A stretch of 64,000 bases of DNA from Rhytidiadelphus loreus. Lineage: Eukaryota; Streptophyta; Bryopsida; Hypnales; Hylocomiaceae. The stretch lies in assembly GCA_947034895.1 (NCBI GenBank), contig OX344764.1:19530001-19594000 (forward strand), given 5' to 3'. The notes below the pieces were generated by a model that saw only the letters and a program-made list of their open reading frames with translations, made no database searches and was not told where the DNA came from. Both the position numbers and the translations under genes were made by a program. Positions 12,391 through 24,000 of the stretch are shown in pieces. Positions within the stretch are counted from its first letter, which is position 1. Every line of letters starts with the position of its first letter.

Positions 12391-12394
12391 TATT

Positions 12395-14127
12395 ATGGGC
12401 ACTACTACAGAGAATACAAATGGTGGGAATGTTGATTGCTCAAAGGGAGATGATGTTGAGTGTAGATGCAACTCTAGTGAGGAATTGAGTAGTAGTGAAG
12501 ATGAATTGCCCCCAATAACCATTGTAGAGAAAGGAAAAAATCCAAAGGAATCTAGAATTCGGGAATTATTTCAAGATGATACATGGACAAGAGAGCATAA
12601 TACTTAAAAATCCACCTCCTAAATTTTTTTTGTGGTCCTCCCCTTTGTCTTGTCCAATTCTCAAGTCATTCCCTTTCTCTTGAGTAATTGTGGTCACAAT
12701 TTTGGCCAAATTGAACTCTAGAAAGAATAGCTAGAGAAACTAACCATTACGCTAAAATCAAATGGGACAAAGATACTAAAAGAAGAAGGTCATTAGAAAA
12801 GATGAAAGGAGAAAAAGAGTGGTATGATGTCACTACATCAGAGTTAAAAGCATAAATGGCAATTAATCTATACATGGGTATTAAACACTTACCAAATGTG
12901 AGAGCATACTAGCAAACATCCTCCCCATTTTTTTGGTGTCCTACCATCTCTTCTATTATGAGTAGAAAACGATATGAAAGCAAAACTAGATGTTTGCACA
13001 TTACAGTACTTGAGAAAGTAATGAGTACACCTACACCTAATACTCCAAGATATGATAAATTGTGGAAAATTAGGTGTTTGTTGGATGACCTAAGAGATAG
13101 GTTTAGGTCTTCTTGGAATTGTGGTAAATACATAACAATTGATGAAATGATGATTATGTACGAGCGGAAGTACTGTGCTATTTGTCAATATTTGCCTTCT
13201 AAACTTGTAAAATGGGGAATTAAAATTTGGTGCTTAACAGATTCAGTGACAAAATATGTGTCTAACTTTAATATTTATTTTGGGGGAGAAAACAATTTTG
13301 AGAAATTGAAGGGTTCTAAAAAGGGTGATCCAAAGCAAGGCAAATTTGTTGTCTTGAATTTGATTTGGAGTCTAGAGAAGAGAGGGCATGTAATCCTTAT
13401 GGACAATTGCTTCTCATCAATGGAATTGTTTATAGAGTTGAGGGTTTTAGGGTTAAATGCAACTGGAACAATGAGGTTCAATAGAATCGGGCTACTATCC
13501 TCCTACACTTACAAGAAGACCTTGAAGAAAAGTGCACAGGGCACTATATTTTGGAAAATGCATTCCTCACAAAAGATTTCCTCTATAGTTTGGATTGATA
13601 AAAAACTAGTAGTATTATTATCAACCGATGCCCATCCTTTGCCTACCATGGGAACCAAAATGATTGTTCCTCGTCGAGAGGGCTTAGAGAAAGTTGATGT
13701 TGACACATCACCAATGCATTTGGAATACACAACCTACATGCAAGGAGTGGACATGGCGGATTAACTTCGAGGTACTTATACTTGTCAAGTTTGTACACAT
13801 AAATGGTGGCACCGCCTTTTCTTTTTCTTGTTGGATACCACTTGTGTGAACATGTAGATATTGTATAAACAAGAATGTAGTTGGAGGGGAGTGGCTTGGA
13901 GTACACATCTTGATTACTAGATGGCAATAGCATCAATGTTGCAATCAGAGTACTTGCGCATGAAGGGATCCTCATTATGTAGGGTCCCTCCTACTTTTAT
14001 GTTTCACGGGTTAGTGAAGAGCACTAAAAGGAGGAATTTTCAACATTGTAGTAAAAGATGCACAATAATGTGTCGTATTTGTGGAAAGGCTTACTATTTT
14101 TTATTCCATGAAGTCCTTTACAAGTGA
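12395..14127 (+). pseudogene. piggyBac-type transposase pseudogene
   Basis: Relic of a PGBD/piggyBac transposase (DDE_Tnp_1_7 fold). In order: an acidic N-terminal segment (12395-12607, with SSEELSSSEDELPPI); a conserved helical region at 12778-12960 (WYDVTTSELKA, MAINLYMGIKHLPN) broken by stops at 12853 and 12910; and a 268-codon open core (12958-13764) with ITIDEMMIMYERK (first catalytic Asp), KWGIKIWCLTDS, and GHVILMDNCFSS (a later catalytic Asp). It then reads through stops at 13762 and about 13856 as VDMAD, LRGTYTC and KWWHRLFFFLLD, and ends in a Cys-rich tail (CRICGKAYYF) near 14100. At least four nonsense codons make it inactive. piggyBac coding sequences are familiar in animals and far less so in plants. 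I did not find its TTAA-flanked ends. Confidence 0.85.
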
Positions 14128-16600
14128 CAACATGTATATGAGGTAGGACATATTGTACCTCACTAAGTTAGCAGATAGAGCAGTGCATAGTGCAGGGCAA
14201 AATTATGTGCTTTACTTTTATACTTCTATGGTTAAACTTACTATGTCTTATGTAAAAGTCACATATCCCTTCAGGTGGACATGGGTATGAGGTCATTTTG
14301 GTCGTAGGTGAGATGTCATTGACATTGACATGGGATTTGATGTACACTATATTTTTTTGTGATTTGGTGTCCAAAAGTCTCCCAAATCTGTCATAATTTT
14401 CATAAAACTGCTTAGTATTTGTTCAGAGTTAGTTAAATAGGTTAGTAAAGTTTAATTTCAATGAGGGTGAGAATTGTACTTTTTAGTACCTCTGATTTCA
14501 TCAAATGAAAGTTGAACTAGGTAGTTACCAAAGTTGTGTACCTGATTGAATTTGAACTGAACATTGTCAAAGCTTAGTAGGAGTGAATGTACATAGTATT
14601 TGCTTTATCCCAGTGTTGTAATCAAGTCAATGAAAAATTTGTTGGAATGGCATTAAGGTAACAGGCTCAGAAACCGCCCATCTAAGGGCTGAAACTGAAC
14701 TTCAAGAAGGTGAAACACCTTGAAATGTATGTGAGCATATTTTCCTTGAAAGATAAGTAGAATTTTCACCTAACCCAAGTCGTTTCATATTTTTCAGAGC
14801 TATGAGGAATTAGTTATCAAATTTTGAAGTCAAAAGGGCACAGTGCTCTTAAACCGTGCCCTAACTTTAATGTTCACCACTTGTACGTAACTGAAGCCAA
14901 TGAAAAGAAACATGTACAACCCGTGCAGATTCAAAATAGGGCACGGTTTTAAAGCCTGAACAGTTTTCGAACCTGTTATCTTAGTAGTGAATAGGATTAT
15001 GATGCAGTTGAGAATTATGTCAACAACATTTAGATTTAGTTTTTTTATTCTTCATAAGGTCAAAACACCCATTACCGTTCTGCAGTCCAATTCCATCAAG
15101 TAGACCAGCCCAATTCCGTCACCAACTTTGGCCCCAATTCCGCCTAAAATCCCCTCCAATTCTCTTCCTTTTATGACAAAATCAGAGAATTCTATGACAG
15201 AATCAGGGATTTTTATGACAACAAGGGTTACGTGTCACTCCATTAATAGAGAATATCTAGTACTTGATTAGGCGGTAATGGGTTGTTTATGGGACAATTT
15301 TGACCCCACTCTATAAATGGTTTTATAATTTCAGGACTGACCACTTCAAAAATTCACAGAAATTACAATTTTAATGGGAAAATTATAATTCCACTTGGGT
15401 TTGATCCGTGAAACAAAAACACACCTCTGAAAAATATGTGCCCTTCTTGAAATTAACCCCAAAATAGTCGGATTGCAAATCAGGGGGGTGATAGGTGGTT
15501 CTACCTTAAGGCCATTCTATCAATAGCCCAACTTGTGCCAATTGTCCAACTAGTGCAGTGTTTGGCAGTTGAATAGTACTGTTGCAGGGGATGTTTACAA
15601 AAGTGTTGGATTATTGGGAACTCTCTGGGGAACACTGAGGTGGATCGTGGGTCCAAGGGAACCCATTTTCGAAGTTGGACAAGAACTCCTTTGGACAGTT
15701 TAGGCCCTGAATCACCTAAAATCAAGATCAAAGAACATAGATATGTTTCTTTTTATGATTTCAATTATGTACACTGTCATTGTTATGACATTTGGTATGC
15801 ATCCACCATTGATTTTTTTTTTCACAATTATTTTGTGCCAATAAATTGAGTTGAAATTTTCCTTTGTATTAGGTGGCAAGTCTTGCAAAGTTGCAGTATA
15901 GGCAAATTCGTGATGTTGTCCTTCATTTGGGACGGGATTTGTGGTTTTCAACTAATAACAATGAGTATTAAATCATCATAGTTTATTTTTCTCCAATTTT
16001 CAACCTAAAGGTTGCTATATTGCCATTAGAAGTTTTGGGCAGCTAAAAAAAATTAAAACTAAAAAATCTATATTCATCCACATTCTATCAAAAATATCTC
16101 AACATCCATGCAGCTATTTCTTCTCATTTTTTTCTAGCAACATCTCCAAGATTTGAACTTAAAGATCCTACGGTTACAATTTACTTTACGCTTTTCTAAT
16201 CACTTGTAGAGCTTGTAATCTAAAAGTTCAAAAATGCCTTCCAGAAATAAGAAAAGAAGGCTTGGGCATTTAGGGGTTAATATTTTATGCACTGCTACAT
16301 ACCATATTGCTTTGAAGCTATCCAATTCTTCTCAGTTTTTTGAGCAAAGAATGAATTATGAAATGCAATTATTGCATCTTTTGAGTGGATGGTGAGGAAA
16401 TGTCAATTTCCAACCAAAATGTTGTGGATTTTCAAAGGAGGGTCCATGCAGCAACATTCCATTTGTTGTTAATTTTTTCAAAAGGGGTACAAATTGTCAC
16501 CCAATGACCCACCTACCATGTCACCCTATCACCCGATCTCCCACTCAATCAACCCCCCTTCTCCCCTTGTATTTCTGGTAGGCAATTTTGCTACCATTGA
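14128..16600. other. Unassigned, with short inverted repeats
   Basis: No gene or element is recognisable. A 13-14-bp inverted pair (TAAACCGTGCCCTA near 14851 and TAGGGCACGGTTTTA near 14938) and repeated CCAATTCCGTC words at about 15085-15140 suggest remains of a small transposon. TTAACCCC at about 15453 and TTTAGGGGTTAA at 16269-16280 resemble opposite piggyBac-type ends, but the inner sequences do not match the MITE family seen elsewhere in the window. Confidence 0.35.
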
Positions 16601-16615
16601 ATATGGGTTATTTCA

Positions 16616-17420
16616 TTGGTACATCACCGTATCCATATCTTGTATTCCACATATGTATCTAAAATTTGTATAAATGTCATGTATTCCATATCCATATCCA
16701 CAATCCGTATACATATATGTATCCAACAACCAAGATCATTTCCAATCAACAATGGATGTTTTTTGAAGATCAACGGCATCAGAGAAGGGAAGAAATTTTT
16801 TCTTGAGAGAGATCAACGGCTCTTGATTTTTCCGGAGAAGGGGGGGGGGGGAAACAGATGTTTGCATCTTTTGAATAGATAGTAAATTAAATAAGGCAAT
16901 TACTACCTCTTTTGAGTTCTTTGTCATTGTGACAAATTGTCACAATGAACTAAAAACAAGTTTTCATTATTTATTATGTATTTTAATACCCCCTCAAGTC
17001 CCCAACTGTCATAAGTTTTTATTTAAATTTAAATTATTATGTGATTTAATTTTGCCCCCACCCCCAACATCCCTACTTATATTTCTCAAAAAGTACTTCC
17101 AATACAATCAATATAGGATATATTCGTATTTGAATTATATATTTGTACCCATATTTGTACTCATATTCATATAATTATATACATGTGCATGTATCCATAT
17201 CTTCATCTATATTATGTATCCATATCCGTATCCATATTTGGATGGCCAAGAAAGTTTGTTCGACATCCACGGCTTTGATTTTTCCAGAAGATCGACGACA
17301 TTGGGAGGGGTGGGGAATTTTTTCTAAACTCAATGGATGCTTATTTTTTGGGGGGTGGAGGGCAGGAAAAAAAGGTTGCATGCATCTTTTGGGCTCATTG
17401 TCATTGTGAATTGATGCCAT
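16616..17420. repeat. Two related copies of a unit with TATCCATATC microsatellite
   Basis: Words such as CCATATCCGTATCCATAT are repeated at about 16620-16730 and 17115-17240. Each run is followed by a similar non-coding block containing a TTGATTTTTCC[G/A]GA motif and ending GTTTGCATCTTTTG / GCATGCATCTTTTGG. This indicates a diverged direct duplication with a period near 500 bp. A 12-base G run lies near 16840. A related microsatellite is at 48395-48540 in the opposite sense. Confidence 0.6.
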
Positions 17421-17447
17421 GCAACTTAATACATCCTCATTTTCACC

Positions 17448-17662
17448 CACTAGAAGGATTTCGTGTTTTCTTTTGTTTTCTTGTGTTGAAGTTGATGGAT
17501 TTTGTTAGACATTCCATGTAACAACCCCTGTTTTTATGTCAATAATGATGTCCACATAATATGAAGATGTTATAGTAGACATCATTGTTGACATAAAAAC
17601 AACTATTGTTACATTGGATGTCCAACAAAATCCGTCAACTTTGACACGGGTTCCTTTTAGTG
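17448..17662. mobile_element. Fold-back CACTA MITE, 215 bp
   Basis: The termini are CACTAGAAGGA at 17448-17458 and its near complement TCCTTTTAGTG at 17652-17662, flanked by a 3-bp duplication ACC (17445-17447 and 17663-17665). The interior is one long imperfect hairpin: arms of about 65-75 bp match from about 17484 to 17648 (GATGGATTTTGTTAGACAT against GACGGATTTTGTTGGACAT). CACTA ends plus a 3-bp duplication identify the superfamily. The fold-back interior is unusual for CACTA elements. Confidence 0.8.
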
Positions 17663-18440
17663 ACCCATCCTCAATGCTTTCCATTTGTTTAGAATAAACA
17701 TATGGTCTATTATAATATTGGAGTGTGATTGCAAGTAATATTTGTCCTTTTTTGTCCCCTTGGCTTCATACATGTGGTTTTTTGCTCATAGCTTTTCTAT
17801 CATATGTCAATTTTATATGAAAGTTTGAAATGAAGGTACACATGGTAGTTGTAGACATTGTGAATTTTTTTGAATATTTTAAAATTAGATTATTCTTCTT
17901 AAACAATCCCCAATTAGATGTCTACATTTTTCATTTTAGGAGGGGTGGGGTAGTACTATTTTTGGTCCAAAAACAAAAATTGTAAGGTCAAAATTGTAAG
18001 ACAAGAACTTCTACTAAAATTACACAAAAACCACAAAGAAATTTTCTAAAATAGTAGATTGTCTACTTAGTCTACATGTGCTCAAAGTGCACTACCTTTG
18101 CACAAATGCATTGAAGAACATTAATATTTTTCTCCAAAGATGAAAATGGTTGAAAAGGGGCATCTTCAAATTAAGAGAAATTAATTCTCTTAGTTTATTT
18201 AAATTTTTTTTTTTACTATTTTCTAAAAATCAAACCTCAAATTCTCTATTTTCTTGGCATTTTTCATTCCTCTTTTTTTGTACTTAACTTTTAGAGATAA
18301 ATTTTTCTAGGCCTAAATTTACACACATACTATTTAGAATGCTTTACAAACTATCCATATCTTATATAATTTTGAAAAAATATATTTCAAAAATCACAAT
18401 ATTCATTGATTTAAGCCATTTTGAGACAAAAATGATAGGT

Positions 18441-18585
18441 CACTATAAACAAAAGTGTGTTTTAGGTGATGTTTAATATAACAATCGATGTCTAAGTTGA
18501 TGGATTTTAGGTGACACTGAATCTAACAACCCTTTTTTTTATGTTTACAATGATGTCCAATGTAACATCAATGTTTCTTATAGTG
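18441..18585. mobile_element. Short CACTA MITE, 145 bp
   Basis: The left end CACTATAAACAAA (18441) and right end TTTCTTATAGTG (to 18585) share CACTATAA and align over about 12 bp. The 3-bp duplication GGT is present on both sides (18438-18440 and 18586-18588). The right terminus is identical over 12 bp to the ends of the 1,299-bp CACTA element at 11092-12390, and the interior reuses the same ATGTCC/TGATGTC words. It is probably a deletion derivative of that family. Confidence 0.8.
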
Positions 18586-19372
18586 GGTGTTTCTTGCAAC
18601 AACCCTAGTACTGTAGTACTTTATCAAGTTTGGCAAAAATTGCCAAATAATTAATAAAATTTCAAATTTTCACTTCAGCAGTAGAAAAATATTTACTGAA
18701 AATTTCATCTTACAGTATTGTTAAATTCTCCCACATTTGACAACTATACCGTTTTGGAAAGGAATGTTGCAAAAATGATTGTTTTCTCCACTACTTGTTG
18801 CAAGTAATGATTTTTTTCCCAATCCACTTGTAGTGGAAGGACATGAAGTTGTTTGCAAAAAATCTAAACCCAACATCAACTTGTGAGGACATGTTCATAG
18901 TTGATAAAGACAAGCTCCGTTTATACAAATTGGATGGTAGGAGGTAAAACAACCCATGTGGGATATGTAAATGGTTAGGATTAGTAGGGGCTCAACCGCT
19001 CATAGTGAAGTCAAAAGCAAGAATTGTGTTCAAAGTAGAATTTTAGACCTCATTTAGGGAATATAGACTAACTTTTTTCAAAACACTTTGAATTATGTTA
19101 ATATGGGAAGTCAAGCTGCATTTCATCTCCAAAAATCCTTTTGAGATTTTGAGACTCCTATAAAAAGTTTTGGATCAATTTTAGGGAAGAGTTCATTAGA
19201 AGAGATTTCAGGATTTTAAGGGCTGTTTCAGGGTCGTTCCCGGCACTGTTCCCCCGGCAGTAAAAGAACGCTGCTGTCAGATTTTATTTTTTTTCAAATT
19301 TTTTTTTTCTTAAGTCCTTAAACTGAGAAACAAAGTTTATTTTTTTTATTTTTTTATTTTTTTTCGAAAAAT

Positions 19373-19401
19373 CTGACCTGGCCGTCTCTCGGCCAGGTCA
19401 G
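19373..19401. repeat. Perfect 12-bp-stem GC-rich hairpin
   Basis: CTGACCTGGCCG, a 5-base loop TCTCT, then CGGCCAGGTCAG. Arms are perfect and GC-rich inside very AT-rich surroundings. It could be a terminator-like or transposon-internal structure. No gene ends here, so its role is unknown. Confidence 0.7.
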
Positions 19402-20391
19402 CACAGGCCGGGAACAGCGGATATCGGCGGTTCTCGGGGGGGTTTCGAGTTGGGAACTCGCAGCCCTCCCCAAGAGCCAAATCACATGTAATGCAAGGGA
19501 CATTTTCTTTGACATTTTCAAACATCCCCTTTGAATTTTGTTCATAATTTTTTTCAAAGGCTCATGATCACAAAAGTATTTTTGAAGATGTAAGTTACAT
19601 TTAATTGTCAATTTTTCTAAGTTCAAATTTTTTTGAATTTTTTTATTTTACTATACCAAAATGAGGTTTGAAATTCCACTCTGAGCACAATTATTATTTT
19701 TTATTATTATGAGCGGTCAAGCTCTCATCTTCAAATTATTCCATATCCTTTGAGGGTTCATGATGGACAATGGATTTCATTTTAAAAAAGACCTCTTCAC
19801 CCTTCACTCTCACTAAATGTCAATAAAGAAATTTCTTCATGTTTCTATCAAAAAAATTATTAATGGTAGATAGTCATTGGACTTTACATTGAACTTTCTA
19901 CTAACATTAGACAACTTTGTTATTTAATTCTTACTTGAAAAATCCATACAATTGACATATTTCCATTGATTTTGGCAATTGGTGTTGTTAGTTTTCAGGA
20001 TTTTCGGAAATTATCATTACATTTCCTGAAATTACGATGTCCTTAAAAAACAATTAATTTTTGCCGAACTTGATCAGATACTATAATATTGAGAGCTACC
20101 TCAAGATAATGCCAAGTCTCTTGTAGCTTACTATAGTCATATCTTTGATTTGGTCCTTGATTTCCTTGGTACGTGCTAATTTTAGGTATATATGTCATAA
20201 CCAACTCTCATTGTGTGCATCTATTTGCTAGACAATATTTCATCTACGAGTAAGACAGTTCATTCTTAACCACACAATAGTCATCCAGGAAGACAACAAT
20301 TACATGAATTTTCATCCGGGAACAGAGCTGGTTCTGTCCTGTAACCAGCTCGCCGCCTCGAAGGTTACCTTAGCCTCATTTAAGTCACGGC

Positions 20392-20418
20392 GATAAGTCA
20401 CGGCATTTGGGGCTCGAA
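20392..20418 (+). repeat. Inverted copy of 27 bp of the downstream coding exon
   Basis: GATAAGTCACGGCATTTGGG followed by GCTCGAA matches, with one mismatch in 27, the minus-strand coding sequence at 21227-21253 in the last exon of the VWA-Cache gene, so the two lie in opposite orientation about 0.8 kb apart. The copy starts where the Copia gag similarity stops, at a shared TTCGAG. A further short repeat of AAGTCACGGC lies beside it (about 20382-20391). Confidence 0.7.
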
Positions 20419-21031
20419 GGCTCCATAGCCTTCCTTCTTCTCTTCATCATGAGCTCTGAGTTGTTGGCTGGAGTGGTGGTTGCCACCTTCCGGGGTGGTA
20501 GTTTCTGATGTCGTGCTGGATCCGCTGGAAGGTTCTTCTTTCTCGATCGCGTCCCACGGATCCTCCCGCTCGTATATGCTTCGCATGGTCGATCTCCAAT
20601 GCTTATAAATGTGTCCATTGAGGAGACTCTTCTCCGATATTATTGTGTCCAGTGATCCACTTCTAGCCACTTAATTCGCAATGGTTGGATCGATCAGTGA
20701 GTCAATGTAGTGATTTGGTTCTAGTTACTTCTAGCTGCTGCTCACGGGCTCAATCAATGAGAGAGAGAGAAACGGAGTCAGATCTAGGATCAAGTCATGC
20801 AGATTTGAGAAAAGAAAAGGGGTGACTGTCCACGAGATCGAAAGCTACTCTGATACCACGAAGAAGTCCAATGATCGATACACCGATTGATAAACATACA
20901 TTTTATTTCACAAGTCTAACGCTTACTCAGTAGAACACGTCATTAATTCCCACACACTTGCGCAGGCATAGCATCGTTTCAGTAATCTCAGAGCCTGCGG
21001 CGGAAACCCTAATCCCTAAAGAAGATGAACA
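20398..21031 (-). mobile_element. Copia retrotransposon remnant: LTR edge, primer site and gag start
   Basis: On the minus strand a primer-binding site complementary to initiator Met-tRNA lies at 20844-20858 (TGGTATCAGAGTAGC). It is followed by a leader and an open gag N-terminus (20398-20670), with LLNGHIYKHWRSTMRSIYE, then WDAIEKEEPSS and later QQLRAHDEEKKEGYGAFE. These are typical of the Copia gag start. The gag similarity ends abruptly near 20418, where an inverted exon copy begins. Sequence on the other side of the primer site (20859 to about 21031) is the expected place for LTR. A TGTTCATC start at 21031 is a guess. It sits within about 200 bp of the VWA-Cache stop codon, so it may supply that gene's 3' end. 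Confidence 0.7.
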
Positions 21032-21073
21032 GTGACTGTCTGCTCACGAGTAAAATCATTCAACATGCATGTC

Positions 21074-24000
21074 TCATACTCTCGTGCCGTCGTCTTCTCC
21101 AGACTCTCCAGGGAACTCATCTGCTTTCCCGTGTGCTTGACGTCCCTCACTCGTGTAGTGCCACACAATTATTAGAGTTACCACGAAAATTAGAGCTGGA
21201 ATTCCCAGACCCAAGCCCAAGCCTAATTCGAGACCCAAATGCCGTGACTTATCGGCACCAGCACATTTACCGCAGCAGCTCAGCTTTCGCAATGTGGTGA
21301 TGTCCGCGTCGAAGCTACTTGGACAGACGATATTTGATGCTTGCGCGGATTGACTGCACGTACTACTCGCTGACTGCAGTAAGTTCCGCCAGAATCAGTG
21401 TCAATACGTGAATACAGTCTAATCACAGTGAAAACTTGCTCAGTCTTTCAAATGTTGATCTCTAACAAACGAAGTAAAAGCTCTTGACCATTTTGTGTTT
21501 TTTCATAATTAATTAAGGAGTCCTGGAAGTTTCTCTTCTAATAAAGGTTTGTAATAAAGGTATGTAGTCACGGTGATACTTGTATGGATGTGGGATCATT
21601 CACCAGGAACATATTGTCTTTTTTCTTACGCCAAGTTATGGCAACCCAAAGTAGAGTTGGAGTTATTTTTCCCTCTCTCAGATTGTTAGTTGAAGGTCCC
21701 TTATCACTCTCATCATGGTTGTAAGAGTGATACCATATAATATGTAAATATACTAGAAATAAAACAATCAACTACGCTACAAGAGGCTTTGTCCTTCTAG
21801 CACTAGACAATTCACTTTCCAATTAAAGTTCTACTCAAACTTTCTCACATGTTTGTTTTTCCAATGCAAAGCCTCCTAACACAATTTGGTCAAAACAAAA
21901 TTAAATCTTATACTATTAAATAATTGATTGCAGCAACAATGAATCAATTGATATGAGGCAAGAATTTTGTTGTGTAGACTTCACATACCTGATCGAGACA
22001 AGATATTGTATTAATTCCTGCTGATGCATTGAAATTGGAGCTGAGATTTGCTCTATTTCTTACAGCTTGTTCGATTGTGTCTCCATCGATCCCATAGACT
22101 TCCAGCAACTTGGTCTTGAAGATGTTGATGGCTGCAACCCCTACAAGCTCTCCATTGCTGCTGAAAACTGAACACCACATGAAATCAGTAAAAGTAAACT
22201 TATATATGACAGATTCGAACAAGCTGGAAGAAATATATATCACATGTCCTACTCAACATGTTCCAGCTCAGAATTTCTTGAAGCAAGTTTTGCATCATAT
22301 AATGCAAAGTGCAGTGATTTGGAAACCGTGTCATTGGCTCATTGGCTACAAAGAGGAGATCAAATCATAACGCACACCAGTAGTCCTATTCATTCTATGC
22401 CCTCTTCGATCAATCATTAAGCACAGGTCTAGACATTACGTTTGTATTACGTTTGCTCTCAAACATCATCTAATTCATGAAACAGCAATTCCATAGAATT
22501 GGCGTGATTCTAGCGTCAAAAAATATGACATATATCTTCGCAAAAGTCGGGCACAAACTAGGACAGGTATGGATTTATGTTTCAGGCCGTGTGTCCTAAA
22601 AATTGTTAACGGATTGGAATACCGTCAAATTTTAGAAATTGACACAATAATGCTAATGCAAGAAGTTTGAAGGTGAGGTGGTGTCTCAATGGTTGGGAAG
22701 AGGACTACAATCCACAACAAAATCTGTCAGCCCCTCTCACTTGCACTTACAACCCACAACAGAAAGAAGATAATGTGTGCAACCATTGCAAGGAGATCCA
22801 AGTTCCCAAACTTATCCTCGATCTTGATCGAAGTGCAGTATTGGATTTTGAAATCTAAAACTTTAGCTGTTATGATCATTTACCATACTTAGAATCAACA
22901 GCTTAAAAGATGAGCACAAGACTAATTAACACAACGACCTAATAACTAGAATGAGATTTACTACATGTGTCGTAGTATTCAACATATTCCAGTTGAGAGT
23001 TGAACATGATGCGTAATGTGGATCCCATACCTGCCTTACTGAGGGTGAAGGTCTTGTTGTCCACCTGGGAGTAATCCTGGTACTCAGTACTGTAATCGAT
23101 GCCGCTGTTCACGTAAGTCGCATGGACGTTGGCCAGGAAGGAATAGTACGCTTCCAAAGCAAGCAGTGGATTCTGGAAAGCAGTGTCGTCCAGGACCTCG
23201 AAATACCCTCGAGCAGCGCACAATTGACTGGCAAGGGGGCTGGCACCGATGGCTGCAGTACTGGGAGGGAACATGTACAAGAACACGCTGATGTTGTTAT
23301 TCTTGATCGAGTCCCACGGTAATGCGGCATTGCTTATGGCACCCACAGCGTCGCTGTCCGTGATCAATATTATCACCTGTTGAGGTTTACCATGTTAAAC
23401 CCTAAGCATCACAATTGCCCCAGCATTTTATTCTACTTTTGATACTTCTGAAGGATTTCATAGTCAATGTCCAGTGATGATGGAATAGCTTACGTACGAA
23501 TGGGATTTGGACACAACAAGGACATTTGTACAATTTCCATGGACACCAGAGGACATTTTTTTCAATTTCCATATATTCTCCTGTGTGAGACCCTCTTGTA
23601 GAGATTCTCCTTTGTTCAATTTCATTTATTTTTTGACCACCACTTGGAAAGCTCTTCATTCTGGTGATTTAACTCTATCTGCATAATATATTTCACAACA
23701 TGAGCAAGAACATGCTAATGCTGCTGTTTTATTATCAAGTCCCAACGTAATGCAGAGGCGTTCAGTCTTCTTGTCAGCGATCACCACATTTTATGCCCCC
23801 TCTTCAGCGCCTTTTGTTCCATTTTCATTTATTGTTGATCAACACATGCTATCCTCTTCACGGATTCAATCTGGTGATATAAAATTATAGCCAAATCTGC
23901 GCTTTTTTTCACAACGTGAGTAATCGAATTGGTCATATTAACATTGTGAAATCTGCGCTTCAGGGGGTCAGTTGAACGTCATAGCAAGTGGGGAATGTTG

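Larger units (their letters stand above)
17663..20391. other. AT-rich intergenic DNA with one GC-rich patch
   Basis: No gene is recognised, apart from the CACTA MITE at 18441-18585, annotated separately. A GC-rich island at about 19225-19470 contains a perfect hairpin (see 19373-19401) and stands out from long T-runs on both sides. It may be part of an unrecognised element: its GGGCTGTTTCAGGGTCGTTCC words recall the text near 36455. Confidence 0.35.

Noticed and set aside
15453..16280. TTAACCCC ... TTTAGGGGTTAA resembling a piggyBac-type element
   Set aside because: Ends agree over only about four to eight bases and the interior is unrelated to the MITE family. Likely chance, or too decayed to call.
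18790..18836. CACTAC ... GTAGTG looking like a tiny CACTA element
   Set aside because: The 3-bp flanks differ (CTC and GAA) and the ends match over only six bases.
20398..20670. Possible cytoplasmic-tail exon of the VWA-Cache gene
   Set aside because: The translation is a Copia gag N-terminus and a Met-tRNA primer site lies just upstream. The gene ends in its own stop at 21074.
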